Notes: a model not told the origin generated them from the sequence alone. Positions 35,332 to 44,778 are shown, counted from the first letter of the stretch. The stretch is 64,000 bases of DNA from Tolypothrix sp. PCC 7712 (GCF_025860405.1 NZ_CP063785.1:744001-808000), one strand, 5' to 3'. Numbers and translations are program-made.

Positions 35332-35602
35332 ATACCAATTTGAAAAAAGAATGCGACAGATTGTACGGGCAAGGCATTGTCCAGAGGTGTCAACTTAACG
35401 TGAAACCCGCTTGGTTGGAAGGTTTCGCCCTCACCCCCAGCCCCTCTCCCACAGGGAGAAGGGAGCCAGAGATTTAGTTCCCCTTCTCCAGGGGGAGAAG
35501 GGGTTAGGGGATGAGGGCGCGAGGTATTTGTACAACGCCCGCCCTATATCGCTTTTAGCTGAAGTTGACACCAATGGGCACTGCCTTGCCCTCTAGAATA
35601 TT
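35332..35602 (+). repeat. Nested inverted-repeat elements, third filled copy
   Basis: The outer element begins ATACCAATTTGAAAAAAG and the inner is at 35387-35572 with ends GTGTCAACTTAACGTG and GAAGTTGACACC. The outer right end stops after CTAGAATATTA. The remaining sequence up to 35824 shares a TTAATTTTTGATTGCTATAC motif with 46130-46170. Confidence 0.7.
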
Positions 35603-35824
35603 ATTATTGGTTATCAGCGTACCCTGCGGGTAATCCTAAGGATAACTTGGAAATTAGCCGTTTACGCGTCTATATCTTCTGCCATTCCTGCGGAACGCTA
35701 CGCGAACGGCAGTTAATTTTTGATTGCTATACCTTACCAATATGAGAAGCACTATAATACCCGCAATCATCTATTGGTAGGTTATACCATTTCATACTTC
35801 ATACTTCAGCCTTCTTGTTCTTGC

Positions 35825-36253
35825 CTATAACCTACTACTTGGTAAAAGTAGAATATCTATCGTTTCACCTACTGCCAAACCCAATACCGCTAAGATTGTT
35901 AACACTAAAAATGCATCTAGTTTAGTAAAACCAGCAAACCGCAATTCTAAATCTGCTAAAAGCGTCGTTGCTACTGGTATCAGAAACAGGCTAAATAATA
36001 GCGACCAAGTTGCCACTATAGCAATTGATAGGCTTAAAAATAAAACCACAATTAAAGTTTGAGAGCCAAAATTAATTAAGCGCTCTAACCAAGAGAAACT
36101 TTTTCTAGCTATCGCTAGAGCCACAGCAGCAATAAAACCTCCTACTAGCCAAACAATGTGATGAACCGCAAGATACCATCCTAAAAGAGCGTAAGCTAAC
36201 CAGAGTAATCCTAAAGGTATCCAAGGAATTCTGTGATAAAATTCTATATTCAT
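35825..36253 (-). CDS. Small integral membrane protein
   Basis: 142 residues from the ATG at 36251-36253, with four to five hydrophobic helices (about 8-29, 32-48, 66-90, 92-100 and 112-135) and few charged residues between. The sequence has the pattern WIPLGLLWLAYALLGWYLA and the acidic helix LADLELRFAGFTKLDAFLVL. A longer start at 36280 would add nine residues that do not look like part of a membrane protein. The family is not recognised. There is no operon partner. Confidence 0.7.
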   Translation of the reverse strand: MNIEFYHRIPWIPLGLLWLAYALLGWYLAVHHIVWLVGGFIAAVALAIARKSFSWLERLINFGSQTLIVVLFLSLSIAIVATWSLLFSLFLIPVATTLLADLELRFAGFTKLDAFLVLTILAVLGLAVGETIDILLLPSSRL

Positions 36254-36953
36254 AATATTTAAAAATTTAAATTTTACCAACTTGTAATTTTTTACTTTTA
36301 ACTTAATTATTTATAATTATTTAATATTCTGCCCAGTCAACAAACTGCAATTTAAAACTTGACTTATTTTTTAATTTTTCCAATACAAGTACTCTGCTAA
36401 CACTAGCTTAATGCACATCTCACCAAGCTTTTGGTTCATTAAGTTTTATGCCTAACCCACCATAAATCATTCTTGTTTCGTATAGAACATATGTAATGGT
36501 TTTTGATTTATTATGTAATAGTTTAGCTCTTTATTTGCGACAATATTATAGCATAAACTCAGGTTTATGCCCAGAAATGATTAATATATTCCTTTAGATA
36601 TATATCAATAAATAACAAGCAAAACTCTTGGCAGATATACGAAGACTTCTCTTTTGATAAACCTATAATTGAAGCCTTGCAAATCTAATTTCCGACAAGT
36701 CAGTAACCAATTTATAAAAATTAATTTCTCTTAATAGAGGGTTTTAATTATTTGCCAATAATATACTGACATTATACTGTCGGCAAAGAGTATATTTAAT
36801 TCAAATTACTAGGGTGCAAAGCTAAAGTTAATAACTAGCCTCAGCCTCTACGCGTCCGCATAACCTCAAATGTAGGGTTTTCAAATTGGAATTTGCGTAG
36901 TGGTAATAGGCATCAACCATCAAGGTGTCAAGCTATAACGAAAGGTAAATAAT
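36254..36953. other. AT-rich intergenic region
   Basis: About 700 bases between divergent genes without a frame of note. The ribosome site AAAGG precedes the gene at 36954. I see no named element. Confidence 0.3.
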
Positions 36954-37358
36954 ATGTCTGTTGAGCAAATACTACAAAAAAATTTGGTAGCAGATGAAAA
37001 TCTGCCTGGTGTTGTCAGAAGCGATGTTAAGTACGAACCGGCTAAACCCAATCAATTAAACATACCTGATGTTGCCATATCTTTAACTCCTCTGGCTTTA
37101 CTAATTAGTTGGATAGTTTTCTTTTTAATGTTGCGAAAAAGCCAAGCAATTGTAGATAATAAACGATTTTTTATAATTAATAGTATAAAAAAAGTTCCTT
37201 GTAAAAATTGTCAATATTATTCAAACAACCATTATCTCAAATGTGCAGTGAATCCTTCTCTAGTAATGACAGAAGAAGCAAAAGAATGCCCTGAATACTT
37301 ACTTGATAAAAGCAAATCACACAAAAATATTTTTGGTAGAAATGATGATTCTGAGTAG
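36954..37358 (+). CDS. Membrane protein with a conserved cysteine cluster
   Basis: A 134-residue protein with one transmembrane helix (about 44-60) and a soluble tail that carries PCKNCQYYSNNHYLKCAVNP and ECPEY. The cysteines sit as C-x2-C ... C ... C, a spacing that fits metal or disulfide formation. This kind of tail is found in small cyanobacterial membrane proteins of unknown function. An AAAGG ribosome site precedes the ATG. No partner gene is visible nearby. Confidence 0.65.
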   Translation: MSVEQILQKNLVADENLPGVVRSDVKYEPAKPNQLNIPDVAISLTPLALLISWIVFFLMLRKSQAIVDNKRFFIINSIKKVPCKNCQYYSNNHYLKCAVNPSLVMTEEAKECPEYLLDKSKSHKNIFGRNDDSE

Positions 37359-37473
37359 TGAGTGCTGAGAAAATACTACTCTTTGCTCTGCCCCTGCCGA
37401 CATTCTCTGACAATATTTTCCACAAATTTGCAAAAATTATTACTTTGCACTAATTTTTTGTGTACCTTTCTGG

Positions 37474-37479
37474 TATAAT
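37474..37479 (+). promoter_or_regulatory. Extended -10 promoter TGGTATAAT
   Basis: TGG just before TATAAT fits an extended -10. No good -35 lies at 16-18 bases. It would drive the small gene at 37605 with a leader of about 120 bases that contains the hairpin at 37567. Confidence 0.4.
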
Positions 37480-37566
37480 TCACAGAACCTCTCGCATCAA
37501 AAGCTAGAACTTAGCTTTCGCAGTCGTAATTGTTAGCACAAAAAATTTATTCCTTCTAAATTAAGG

Positions 37567-37584
37567 CCCTCTTGCCTAAGAGGG
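37567..37584 (+). terminator. Hairpin CCCTCTT/AAGAGGG in the leader of the gene at 37605
   Basis: A perfect 7-bp stem with a 4-base GCCT loop, followed by TGATTTGTTAATTT. It could be a terminator or attenuator between the -10 at 37474 and the start codon at 37605. Confidence 0.5.
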
Positions 37585-37604
37585 TGATTTGTTAATTTAT
37601 ACTT

Positions 37605-37802
37605 ATGATTCCTACCCTAATTTTAGCTTGGATCGTATTTGCAATCTTGTGGAAAATCGTGAAGACAACTATCAGGACTGCACTGACCGTAGCTGCGATT
37701 CTCATCTTATTAAATATCAGTTTTGGTATTACTCCCCAAGATATTTGGGATATGATCGCTAATTTACCGCAAACGCTCTCGCAAATACGTAGTGGTAAAT
37801 AA
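37605..37802 (+). CDS. Short membrane protein (65 residues)
   Basis: Two hydrophobic stretches (about 3-17 and 24-42) and a short C-terminal amphipathic end (PQDIWDMIANLPQTLSQIRS). This is a small cyanobacterial-type protein whose function I do not recognise. The leader holds an extended -10 and a hairpin. Not verified by homology. Confidence 0.55.
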   Translation: MIPTLILAWIVFAILWKIVKTTIRTALTVAAILILLNISFGITPQDIWDMIANLPQTLSQIRSGK

Positions 37803-37897
37803 AAAGTATGAAGGATGAAGTAGCAAAACTTTCATTGAAAGCGGCGGGAAACTCCATCCCCTTGTGGGTGAAGAGGGACAGCCGCCCCGCCGCATGG

Positions 37898-37947
37898 GGC
37901 ATTGGGCATTGGGCATTGGGCATTGGGCATTGGGCATTGGGCATTGG
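37898..37947. repeat. Heptamer tandem repeat (GCATTGG)
   Basis: Six or so copies of a 7-bp unit lie here. Direct copies of ACTCCATCCCCTTGTGGGTG at 37850 and 37990 flank it. Confidence 0.7.
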
Positions 37948-38045
37948 TAATTTCTTCGCCATGCCCCATGCCCGATTCCCCATGCCCAAAAACTCCATCC
38001 CCTTGTGGGTGGAGTTTTTCATACTTTATCCTTCACCCTTCTCAG

Positions 38046-38546
38046 TTAGTTATTGTGTAATGAAGAAGCTCTTGCTAATGCATCTTTGACGCTTGCAGGT
38101 AGCTGACGCATGATTTTGCCTCGCTCACGGTCTAACGCTACTAAAGTTACTTTAGCAGTTGCGTAAAGTTCCTGCCCATCAGTGGAGGTGATAGCGTAAT
38201 CCCAATTAATTCTTACACCTGTGACATCCGCCATGCGTGTCTTAACTAATACGGCTTTACCTAATTGAATAGACCGATGGTAGCGCACGGAAAGTTCTAC
38301 AACTGGTAAATCGCAGCCTAAAGCTACTAAATCTACATACTCAATGCCAATAGACCGCAAACATTCTATCCGTGCTTCCTCCATCCAATTGAGGTATGTA
38401 CCATGCCAGACAACGCCTGCATAATCGGTGTGGTGGGGTTGGACTCTTACAGGATAAGCAAACCAATTTTCAGATGTATGATTTAATGGGCTGTCAATGG
38501 CACTAGTTGGTGGTAATTGGGGTTGACTTGATTGTGCTTGTGACAT
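38046..38546 (-). CDS. Hot-dog fold acyl-CoA thioesterase
   Basis: 166 residues from the ATG at 38544-38546. It has the 4-hydroxybenzoyl-CoA thioesterase pattern: PHHTDYAGVVWHGTYLNWME (37-56), with Asp41 as the likely catalytic acid, then EEARIECLRSIG and VELSVRYHRSI. Cyanobacterial proteins of this type include the dihydroxynaphthoyl-CoA thioesterase of phylloquinone synthesis, a reasonable but unproved candidate here. A longer start at 38597 would add 17 residues before the acidic N-terminus and lacks support. Confidence 0.8.
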   Translation of the reverse strand: MSQAQSSQPQLPPTSAIDSPLNHTSENWFAYPVRVQPHHTDYAGVVWHGTYLNWMEEARIECLRSIGIEYVDLVALGCDLPVVELSVRYHRSIQLGKAVLVKTRMADVTGVRINWDYAITSTDGQELYATAKVTLVALDRERGKIMRQLPASVKDALARASSLHNN

Positions 38547-39072
38547 CTTGCAATTTTTGAATAGCTGTAAATTTTTACATTGAATAGCTTGACACAATTA
38601 TTCAAGACTTGTTCAAGCCAACTCTTTTCTATTTTGGGATCAAAAACAATAGTTAGAACTAAAGTTGCAGTATCAGAGCAATTTTTGGAGGGTGAGTATT
38701 GTTGTATATTTCCTCTCAACCCTGATGAGAAGTAGTTTCTACTCTACAATTGACTACCGTCAGTGAACTCTTGCCGATTGTGGAATTAAAAGCCAGCCAA
38801 AACTCAATACAGTTCAGTTAAGCTGATTAGCCATTGATTTGTCACTTATTAAAGAAGCCAGCTCAATTGGGGGATTCTCCCCCAAACCCCCGATTGGGTG
38901 ACGGTTGCGTCCCCCAAACCCCCTCCAAAATTATTGTTCGGTTTTTTTGTTGAATAACTAGTTTTTTGGTTTTGTTATCAATTAATTTTCCTAACTGAAC
39001 TGTATTTAGCCAAAACTAAAGTTTGAGCATAAATTTCTGGGAAAATGTGTAAAATTTAAAAGTTCAGCATCT
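38547..39072. other. Intergenic region between divergent genes
   Basis: A short C-rich/G-rich inverted block (GGGGGATTCTCCCCCAAACC and relatives, about 38870-38930) lies in the middle. Nothing else was identified. Confidence 0.3.
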
Positions 39073-39099
39073 ACGCTCCCCAAAATCGGGAGCGTTTTG
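39073..39099 (+). promoter_or_regulatory. Terminator-like hairpin in front of the CHAT lipoprotein gene
   Basis: ACGCTCCC (39073-39080) and GGGAGCGT (39088-39095) form an 8-bp stem with a 7-base loop, followed by TTTTG, and the ATG is at 39102. This has the form of an intrinsic terminator or attenuator that also hides the ribosome site. Confidence 0.55.
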
Positions 39100-39101
39100 T
39101 T

Positions 39102-41177
39102 ATGCGCTCTTATTTTCAGCGATTCAATTTTTTTGCCTTTTCTATCCTGGTCTTTCTAGTTTCTAGTTGTACAAACCTAGATAATAAACAGGTAAATTCC
39201 CCTGTCAGCACACAACAAGGCTCAACAGCAACGCCTCAGGTTTCACCACAGAATCAGCAAGAATCAGAAATCAAACTGCTAAATGACGAGGCTGTTAATA
39301 TCTTGCAGCAAGGTCAGTTTCAAGAAGCATTACAGAAATTAGAGAAAGGTTTACAGATTAGCCAAGACAAAGGAGAACGTTTTTGGGAAGCTGTCACCTT
39401 AAATAATATTGGCAGGTTATACCAAAAACAAGCTAACTACTCACAAGCACTCCAGTCTTATCAGCAAGCTTTAGTAATTAATAGAGAAATTGGCGATCGC
39501 GTTCAATTGGGTAAAACTTATAGTAATATCGGTTACTTATTTGATATTCAAAACCAACCAGAGTTAGCAATTTTCTTTTACAAGCATTGTTTGATTAATC
39601 GTGAAATCGCGCGCTTAACTCCGGCATTACTTTCGGCACCGCAACCAGATGCCTATAACGTTACTGTTGCCCAAACATATCGGATTTTGGGGGAAAAACT
39701 CCTGAAACAAGGACGTGTAGTAGAAGCACAACGGAGTATGGATCTCCTCAAAGTTGAAGAACTCGAGGGATTCCTTAAAGATGTACCAGGTAATCAACGC
39801 ACCGCTAAAGGTATTGAGATTGCCCCAGGAGAAAAAGTAATTAAACAAAAGTTAGAGCAAACTGGCAATAATGCTGTAGAACTGGGTAAAGAGTTAACAA
39901 AACTTCGCAAAATTGCACCCGAACAGCGATCGCCAGCACAAAAACAGCGGCTCGAGCAATTAGTATTAGATCAGCAGAAACTTTTAGAGCAATTCAACAA
40001 TTTTATTGCCAGTCCAGCAGTTAAGACACAACTAGAGCAACTTAGCGTTACAGCCAAGCGACAAAGTTTAGATTTAGCAAGTATCAACGAACTGAGAGAT
40101 AATTTGGCTCGTTTATCGCAAAAATCAATTCTTATCTATCCTTTGGTCTTGGATGATAGCTTGGAATTGGTTGTTGTTAGCCCAGAATCTGTACCAATTC
40201 ATCGTAAAGTTGCCGTCACACGTGAACAGCTTAACCAGACAATTGCTACCTTTCGCCAGCAGCTACAAACTCCTGAACGTAACGACACAGTCATCAAGAC
40301 AGCTAACCAGTTATATAACTGGCTGATCAAACCGATAGAAAATGAAATTAAAGCTTCAGGCGCAACGAATTTGATGTACGCACCTGATGATCAGTTACGC
40401 TATATTCCTCTGGCTGCTTTACATGATGGCAAACAATGGCTGGTGGATCGCTTCAGTGTGAACTACATCACTGCTGCTAGTTTGACTAACTTTAATACTC
40501 CACCAGCATCTAGTTTGCGGGTTTTAGCTGGCGCTTTTACTAAGGGTAACTATCAAGTTGAAGTGGGTAATCAAAGGCTAGCTTTTTCTGGCTTACCATT
40601 TGCCGGTCAAGAAGTGGAAGGTTTAGCAGCTACGATCCCCGGAACACAAAAACTAATTGATGAAGCTTTCAGTCCCAAAGCAACTATCCCCCAAATGGAT
40701 GATTATTCCATTGTCCATTTCGCAACTCATGCAGCCTTTGTGGTAGGTAAACCCGAGGATTCATTTATCTTATTTGGCAATGGCGATCGCGTGAACCTGA
40801 GAGATGTCGCCAACTGGTCTTTAACTAATGTAGATTTGGTAGTTTTAAGCGCTTGCGAAACAGGTTTGGGAGGCAAATTAGGTAACGGTGAGGAGATTTT
40901 AGGGTTTGGCTACCAACTGCAAAAAACTGGCGCTAGAGCAACTATTGCTTCCTTATGGTCTGTAGATGACGGCGGTACTCAAGCATTGATGAGCGCTTTT
41001 TATGCCTTGTTATCTCCAGGTAAGCTAACAAAAACTGAAGCCCTTAGACAGGCGCAACTTGCATTGATTCATGCAGACTCTAAGGTAAAAAATAAAAATG
41101 TTCCGATAGCAACGAGTAGTGGTTTGAGCCACCCTTACTATTGGGCACCTTTCATTTTAATTGGCAATGGATTGTAA
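39102..41177 (+). CDS. TPR-CHAT lipoprotein protease
   Basis: This 691-residue protein starts with a lipoprotein signal peptide (lipobox LVSSC, Cys23) and has short TPR units at about 60-160 (type 'WEAVTLNNIGRLYQKQANYSQALQSY'), a helical middle and a C-terminal CHAT domain. The dyad is His543 in HFATHA and Cys585 in LSACETG. Compared with the two long paralogues near 18-25 kb it has few TPR repeats and lipid anchoring instead of a soluble signal peptide. The region before the ATG is a hairpin and a T-run (39073-39099). It is likely an exported peptidase of the caspase-like group. Confidence 0.88.
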   Translation: MRSYFQRFNFFAFSILVFLVSSCTNLDNKQVNSPVSTQQGSTATPQVSPQNQQESEIKLLNDEAVNILQQGQFQEALQKLEKGLQISQDKGERFWEAVTLNNIGRLYQKQANYSQALQSYQQALVINREIGDRVQLGKTYSNIGYLFDIQNQPELAIFFYKHCLINREIARLTPALLSAPQPDAYNVTVAQTYRILGEKLLKQGRVVEAQRSMDLLKVEELEGFLKDVPGNQRTAKGIEIAPGEKVIKQKLEQTGNNAVELGKELTKLRKIAPEQRSPAQKQRLEQLVLDQQKLLEQFNNFIASPAVKTQLEQLSVTAKRQSLDLASINELRDNLARLSQKSILIYPLVLDDSLELVVVSPESVPIHRKVAVTREQLNQTIATFRQQLQTPERNDTVIKTANQLYNWLIKPIENEIKASGATNLMYAPDDQLRYIPLAALHDGKQWLVDRFSVNYITAASLTNFNTPPASSLRVLAGAFTKGNYQVEVGNQRLAFSGLPFAGQEVEGLAATIPGTQKLIDEAFSPKATIPQMDDYSIVHFATHAAFVVGKPEDSFILFGNGDRVNLRDVANWSLTNVDLVVLSACETGLGGKLGNGEEILGFGYQLQKTGARATIASLWSVDDGGTQALMSAFYALLSPGKLTKTEALRQAQLALIHADSKVKNKNVPIATSSGLSHPYYWAPFILIGNGL

Positions 41178-41343
41178 TAACTTCGAGTTTTTTGAGTCTG
41201 TGGCTGATATCAGCAATAAAACAATCAATTAATGGTAAGAGTGAATGGGTAATCAATGGGCAAAATCACCCAAAATTACCGATTCCCAATTACCAGATAG
41301 TGCTTGATGCTTTTTCGTAAATAACCCATTCGACCAAGAATCC

Positions 41344-41691
41344 TTAAAACTTCTTGACTAGGGTTTTGTTAGCTGTGGAGATTGTCCCCGATTGGTGCTT
41401 GACAATATTAGCCAGTTCTTGTAACTGATTAATCGCCTCTGCACCTTCTAATTTCATTAATTCACGGTCATCCCGCATTTCTGTCCAAGTAATCCCATAG
41501 TCAGATACTAAAAACCGAATTAGGTGATTATCTCCCAAGCTGACCATAAATGAAGCACTATTCATTTGGTCACCACAGGTATAACAGGAAGCCGGATATC
41601 CACGTCGTTCCAGTACAATTGCTAAGGCTTGTAGGTTCATTACCAAGTCTTGAACGAATTGTCGATGTTGATGCGCTAGTCTTAGAAACAC
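41344..41691 (-). CDS. DUF1815 protein
   Basis: A 115-residue protein of the cyanobacterial DUF1815 family, recognised by the N-terminal FLRLAHQHRQFVQDLVMNLQ, LERRGYPASCYTCG (Cys36, Cys39) and RFLVSDYGITWTEM. Its role is unknown; it is seen in nearly all cyanobacteria. The C-terminal 15 residues are probably less conserved. It lies between a CHAT gene and a long gap. Confidence 0.85.
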   Translation of the reverse strand: MFLRLAHQHRQFVQDLVMNLQALAIVLERRGYPASCYTCGDQMNSASFMVSLGDNHLIRFLVSDYGITWTEMRDDRELMKLEGAEAINQLQELANIVKHQSGTISTANKTLVKKF

Positions 41692-42350
41692 TTTTTTCCT
41701 CCAGACACCACGGTCATTTGAGTTCTTTTATATTTTCTTTAGATTTTCTCTTCCTCTGGTATTGTAAACTATCCATTACAATAACCATCCATTTACGTAG
41801 TCTATTTATTGACTATCTTGCTAGGGTAGTAGATAACGGTTTTTGATGCCGTATCAAAGTATTCAGTTTGAGAAGTCCAAATATCTGACAGAATATTTAA
41901 ACTTAAGATTGTCTTTATGTGGTTCTGTCAGCTTAGATGCTTATGAGAAACGATCCGATTTAAGAGTAACTCAAATTTGCCACTAGTCAACCATATAGAA
42001 AGATACATATTGTATCTCTATCTGCCAGAATAGCCAAATCTATTACGAGTAAAGGCTTCCAGGCAGTTTTTTGTAGCCTGAATCTCAAATACTGGCTTAA
42101 TAACTTGTTTATTCTCTAACATCTGCTTGATATTGCCCCGGATTGGGTACGCAGAGTCACATTTTTTCACATAATCTAACTTTTGGCAGATGACTGTGTA
42201 ACTTTTAGACTGGCAATTTCAGAAGCAAGCTGCTTTAGCAGTATTTGTTTATACTTATAAGCTTGGTTAGATAGATGCTAAATATAAAACCAAGTTTGGT
42301 AGATTTAATACTGAGAATAACTAATGTTAGAAGATTAATGTTGCCATTTA
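41692..42350. other. Gene-free region with inverted repeats
   Basis: A 7-bp inverted repeat AGATACA/TGTATCT (42001-42017) and a CAGGC/GCCTG hairpin (42059-42079) stand in otherwise plain sequence. The larger 41692-42722 region has no coding frame. Confidence 0.3.
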
Positions 42351-42369
42351 GGCAAGATTTTTACGGCTT

Positions 42370-42538
42370 TTGACATCATAGCGAAATGTTGTTTAAGCTA
42401 CCGAAAATCTCTTGGCAATGACAATCAAATGTAACATAACATACAAAAAAGTTCATGTTTGAGCTTTTGGGATTGGGATTTTGGATTGGGGATCATATCC
42501 ATATACATAAGTTAGGGGCACAGGATTATTGTGCCCCT
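42370..42538 (+). ncRNA. Candidate small RNA with an orphan terminator
   Basis: A perfect 9-bp stem AGGGGCACA (42514-42522) / TGTGCCCCT (42530-42538) with a 7-base loop and TTTATAAATTT after it resembles an intrinsic terminator. No gene on the plus strand ends there. A possible promoter lies upstream: TTGACA (42370-42375) and TAAGCT (42394-42399) at 18 bases. This suggests a transcript of about 140 bases; it is a proposal from pattern only. Confidence 0.3.
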
Positions 42539-42722
42539 TTATAAATTTAAATCAACTCTGTGTGAAAAATAGTTCTGAGTGCTGAGTTGGAGAGACGCGA
42601 TTAATCGCGTCTTTCCAAGAGTTGTGAGTGCTGTGTAAAAATTCTAATCCCCAATCCCTAATCCCCATTACCCCTTATCCCCAGAGGGGGCCCCGAGTTC
42701 CCCAGTCCCCAATCTTAAGAGA

Positions 42723-42935
42723 CTACACTACTTGCCACCAACCAAAAGCGGGGCCAATAAAACGGATGGTAACCCAAGCAGCAACCATCACACCAATACC
42801 TATCCAGGCACCGCGAGTAGTCCATTGCACAAATAGTTCACCTTGAGTTTTGGTAATCGGAACCCACGGTAAAATGCGAGTATCTTGACCGTATTTGTCT
42901 CCCAGTGTGGTTTTGCGACGCTTTGCTTCACCCAT
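42723..42935 (-). CDS. DUF2839 small membrane protein
   Basis: A 70-residue protein beginning MGEAKRRKTTLGDKYGQD with one hydrophobic helix (about 44-60) and a C-terminal FIGPAFGWWQV. This is the cyanobacterial DUF2839 pattern. The ATG at 42933-42935 gives the family start; three extra residues upstream have no support. Function unknown. Confidence 0.85.
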   Translation of the reverse strand: MGEAKRRKTTLGDKYGQDTRILPWVPITKTQGELFVQWTTRGAWIGIGVMVAAWVTIRFIGPAFGWWQVV

Positions 42936-43120
42936 AATCAGCAATTTAAATTCTCAATTCATTTATGTTCTAAGTGTAGATTGGCATTGATTCCAAATGA
43001 ATCCCATCTCCAGTGCCAATGAAATTGTGGCAGTCAATTGAAGCATAGAATGCCGCAATAAGCTGATGATAACGTTTACTGTGCAGCGATGTCTACGACG
43101 GGCTACGCCTACGCGTTGCG

Positions 43121-43197
43121 GTTGACAACAGTCAACAGTCAACAGTCAACAGTCAACAGTCAACAGTCAACAGTCAACAGTCAACAGTCAACAGTCA
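43121..43197. repeat. Heptamer tandem repeat (CAACAGT, about 10 copies)
   Basis: A near-perfect 7-bp tandem run that ends directly at the stop codon of the next gene on the minus strand. Confidence 0.75.
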
Positions 43198-43200
43198 TTT

Positions 43201-44778
43201 CTAAGCAGAATTTTCGGCGTTGGGATGGGAGAACAGACTGGGGTCGAGGTAGTTAATTCGCGCCAAGGGACTGAGGGATGCGAGAATTTGTGCGCCATAG
43301 CTGCGATTTACGACGCGTCCATCAAGTAAAGCCACAATACCTTGACTTTCGCGCACTGGTGCAACTGCACGTTGTAATTCATTTAAGGCTGTGGGCAATA
43401 AATATAAACGGAACCAATCTTGATGCGATCGCTTATAGTGGGCTACCCTACCAGCCACCAAGGGATTTTCTAAAGATGGCAAGGGCAAAGTTGCAATAAC
43501 TAATAGATTGGGTGCGGGTAAAACACCTTGATGTTCTCGCCAAAATTCCCAACCGCTAATTAAAATCCCGTTTTCATCCAAGCAAGTTTTTTCTACTTGC
43601 ACCCGCGAACCAAACTCAGAAGCGAGGATTGCTCCGACTTGCGCCTTTAGCGGTACATCCCCAATTAACACAACTGTTAAACCTGATGCAGTCGCACTCA
43701 AACACAGCAGCGTCCGCACTTTATGAATAAACGCCGCTTGAAATTCTGGTGTGTTTGGTAGAGGTAATTTGTAGGGTACATACAGTTGAATAGCGTCTGT
43801 TTGGCTATCCGCCGAGAACTTCAGACAAGTGACATCCTCCAATCCCAAGCGCTGACGGAACAAAGGAGCTTCTGTTTCTGGTTCTAAGGCACTACCAATG
43901 AACACTACAGGTTGTCGTTGCCAAATGGGTGCGACTATTTTTCCTAATTCAATTGGCGCGCAGTGTAAGGAAAATAAACCTTGACGACGAGCGATAGTTG
44001 CCCAGAGGAGGGGGGGAGGTGGAGATGAGGAAGATAAGGGGGATGAGGGGGAAAAAGTCTCGTTGATGTCTTGGAAGTAGTGCCAGAAATTTTTCCAAGC
44101 GTCGGGTAGTTGAGTACTATCTAAAGCTGAATATAGACGCTGCAAAATTTCTACTTCTAGTTGAGAAATTAGATAACACTCGTAGGGATTAGCTGGGTGC
44201 TGAAAAAATTCTTTCGTCAAATGCGATCGCGCCGAACGAATTAAGTCCGCTTGTTCTGGACAAGCCAGCATCAGCTCATCCCAATCGTGGGGTTGAATAG
44301 TTTGGGTAAGTTGATGGCGTACCCAATCTTCTAAATCATCCACGCCATCAATAATTGTGGGAATCCCTTCAGGAAAATGAGGCACATTTTTTATCTGTCT
44401 GCTTAACCAAGCTGCTGGGGTAGTTAGCAGTATCCCTTGGAACTCAGAACCAGGCCAATCGTCCCCAGTTCTAATAGGCTTTTTAGCTTGCAGCCACTCT
44501 TGTAGCCGCGGAATTTCAACTTTTAACAAGCGTTGTTGCACGGATTCCGGAGCCACAATAATTACAGGGCCATGCCACATCAATGCCGATGCTATAAAAC
44601 TAGTGCGATATCTTCCCTGATAACCGCTAACAGCCCCGACTTGAATTAAGGCGCTACGTCCCAACCGTAAGGCGCGTGCTACCAACCTTGCCATCGTCAA
44701 ATGATGGGGCCAGGAAGGGAACCCCGCCTGCGATCGCAGGAAGTTATGTAATGACAAATGAACTTCTGCCTCTATCAC
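43201..44778 (-). CDS. Degenerate DinG/XPD-like helicase protein
   Basis: This 525-residue protein has the layout of a DinG-type superfamily 2 helicase (two RecA-like parts and a C-terminal APVRESQGIVALLDGR end). The Walker A region reads GAVSGYQGRYRTS (48-60), where the Lys is Arg, and the Walker B/DEAH position reads IIDGVDD (142-148). ATP hydrolysis by the standard mechanism is thus doubtful. A run of Ser and Pro at about 243-260 comes from a G-rich repeat (about 44006-44058) also found at 5205. A cyanobacterial DinG-like branch with these changes is the likely family. It is alone on the minus strand. Confidence 0.7.
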   Translation of the reverse strand: MIEAEVHLSLHNFLRSQAGFPSWPHHLTMARLVARALRLGRSALIQVGAVSGYQGRYRTSFIASALMWHGPVIIVAPESVQQRLLKVEIPRLQEWLQAKKPIRTGDDWPGSEFQGILLTTPAAWLSRQIKNVPHFPEGIPTIIDGVDDLEDWVRHQLTQTIQPHDWDELMLACPEQADLIRSARSHLTKEFFQHPANPYECYLISQLEVEILQRLYSALDSTQLPDAWKNFWHYFQDINETFSPSSPLSSSSPPPPLLWATIARRQGLFSLHCAPIELGKIVAPIWQRQPVVFIGSALEPETEAPLFRQRLGLEDVTCLKFSADSQTDAIQLYVPYKLPLPNTPEFQAAFIHKVRTLLCLSATASGLTVVLIGDVPLKAQVGAILASEFGSRVQVEKTCLDENGILISGWEFWREHQGVLPAPNLLVIATLPLPSLENPLVAGRVAHYKRSHQDWFRLYLLPTALNELQRAVAPVRESQGIVALLDGRVVNRSYGAQILASLSPLARINYLDPSLFSHPNAENSA

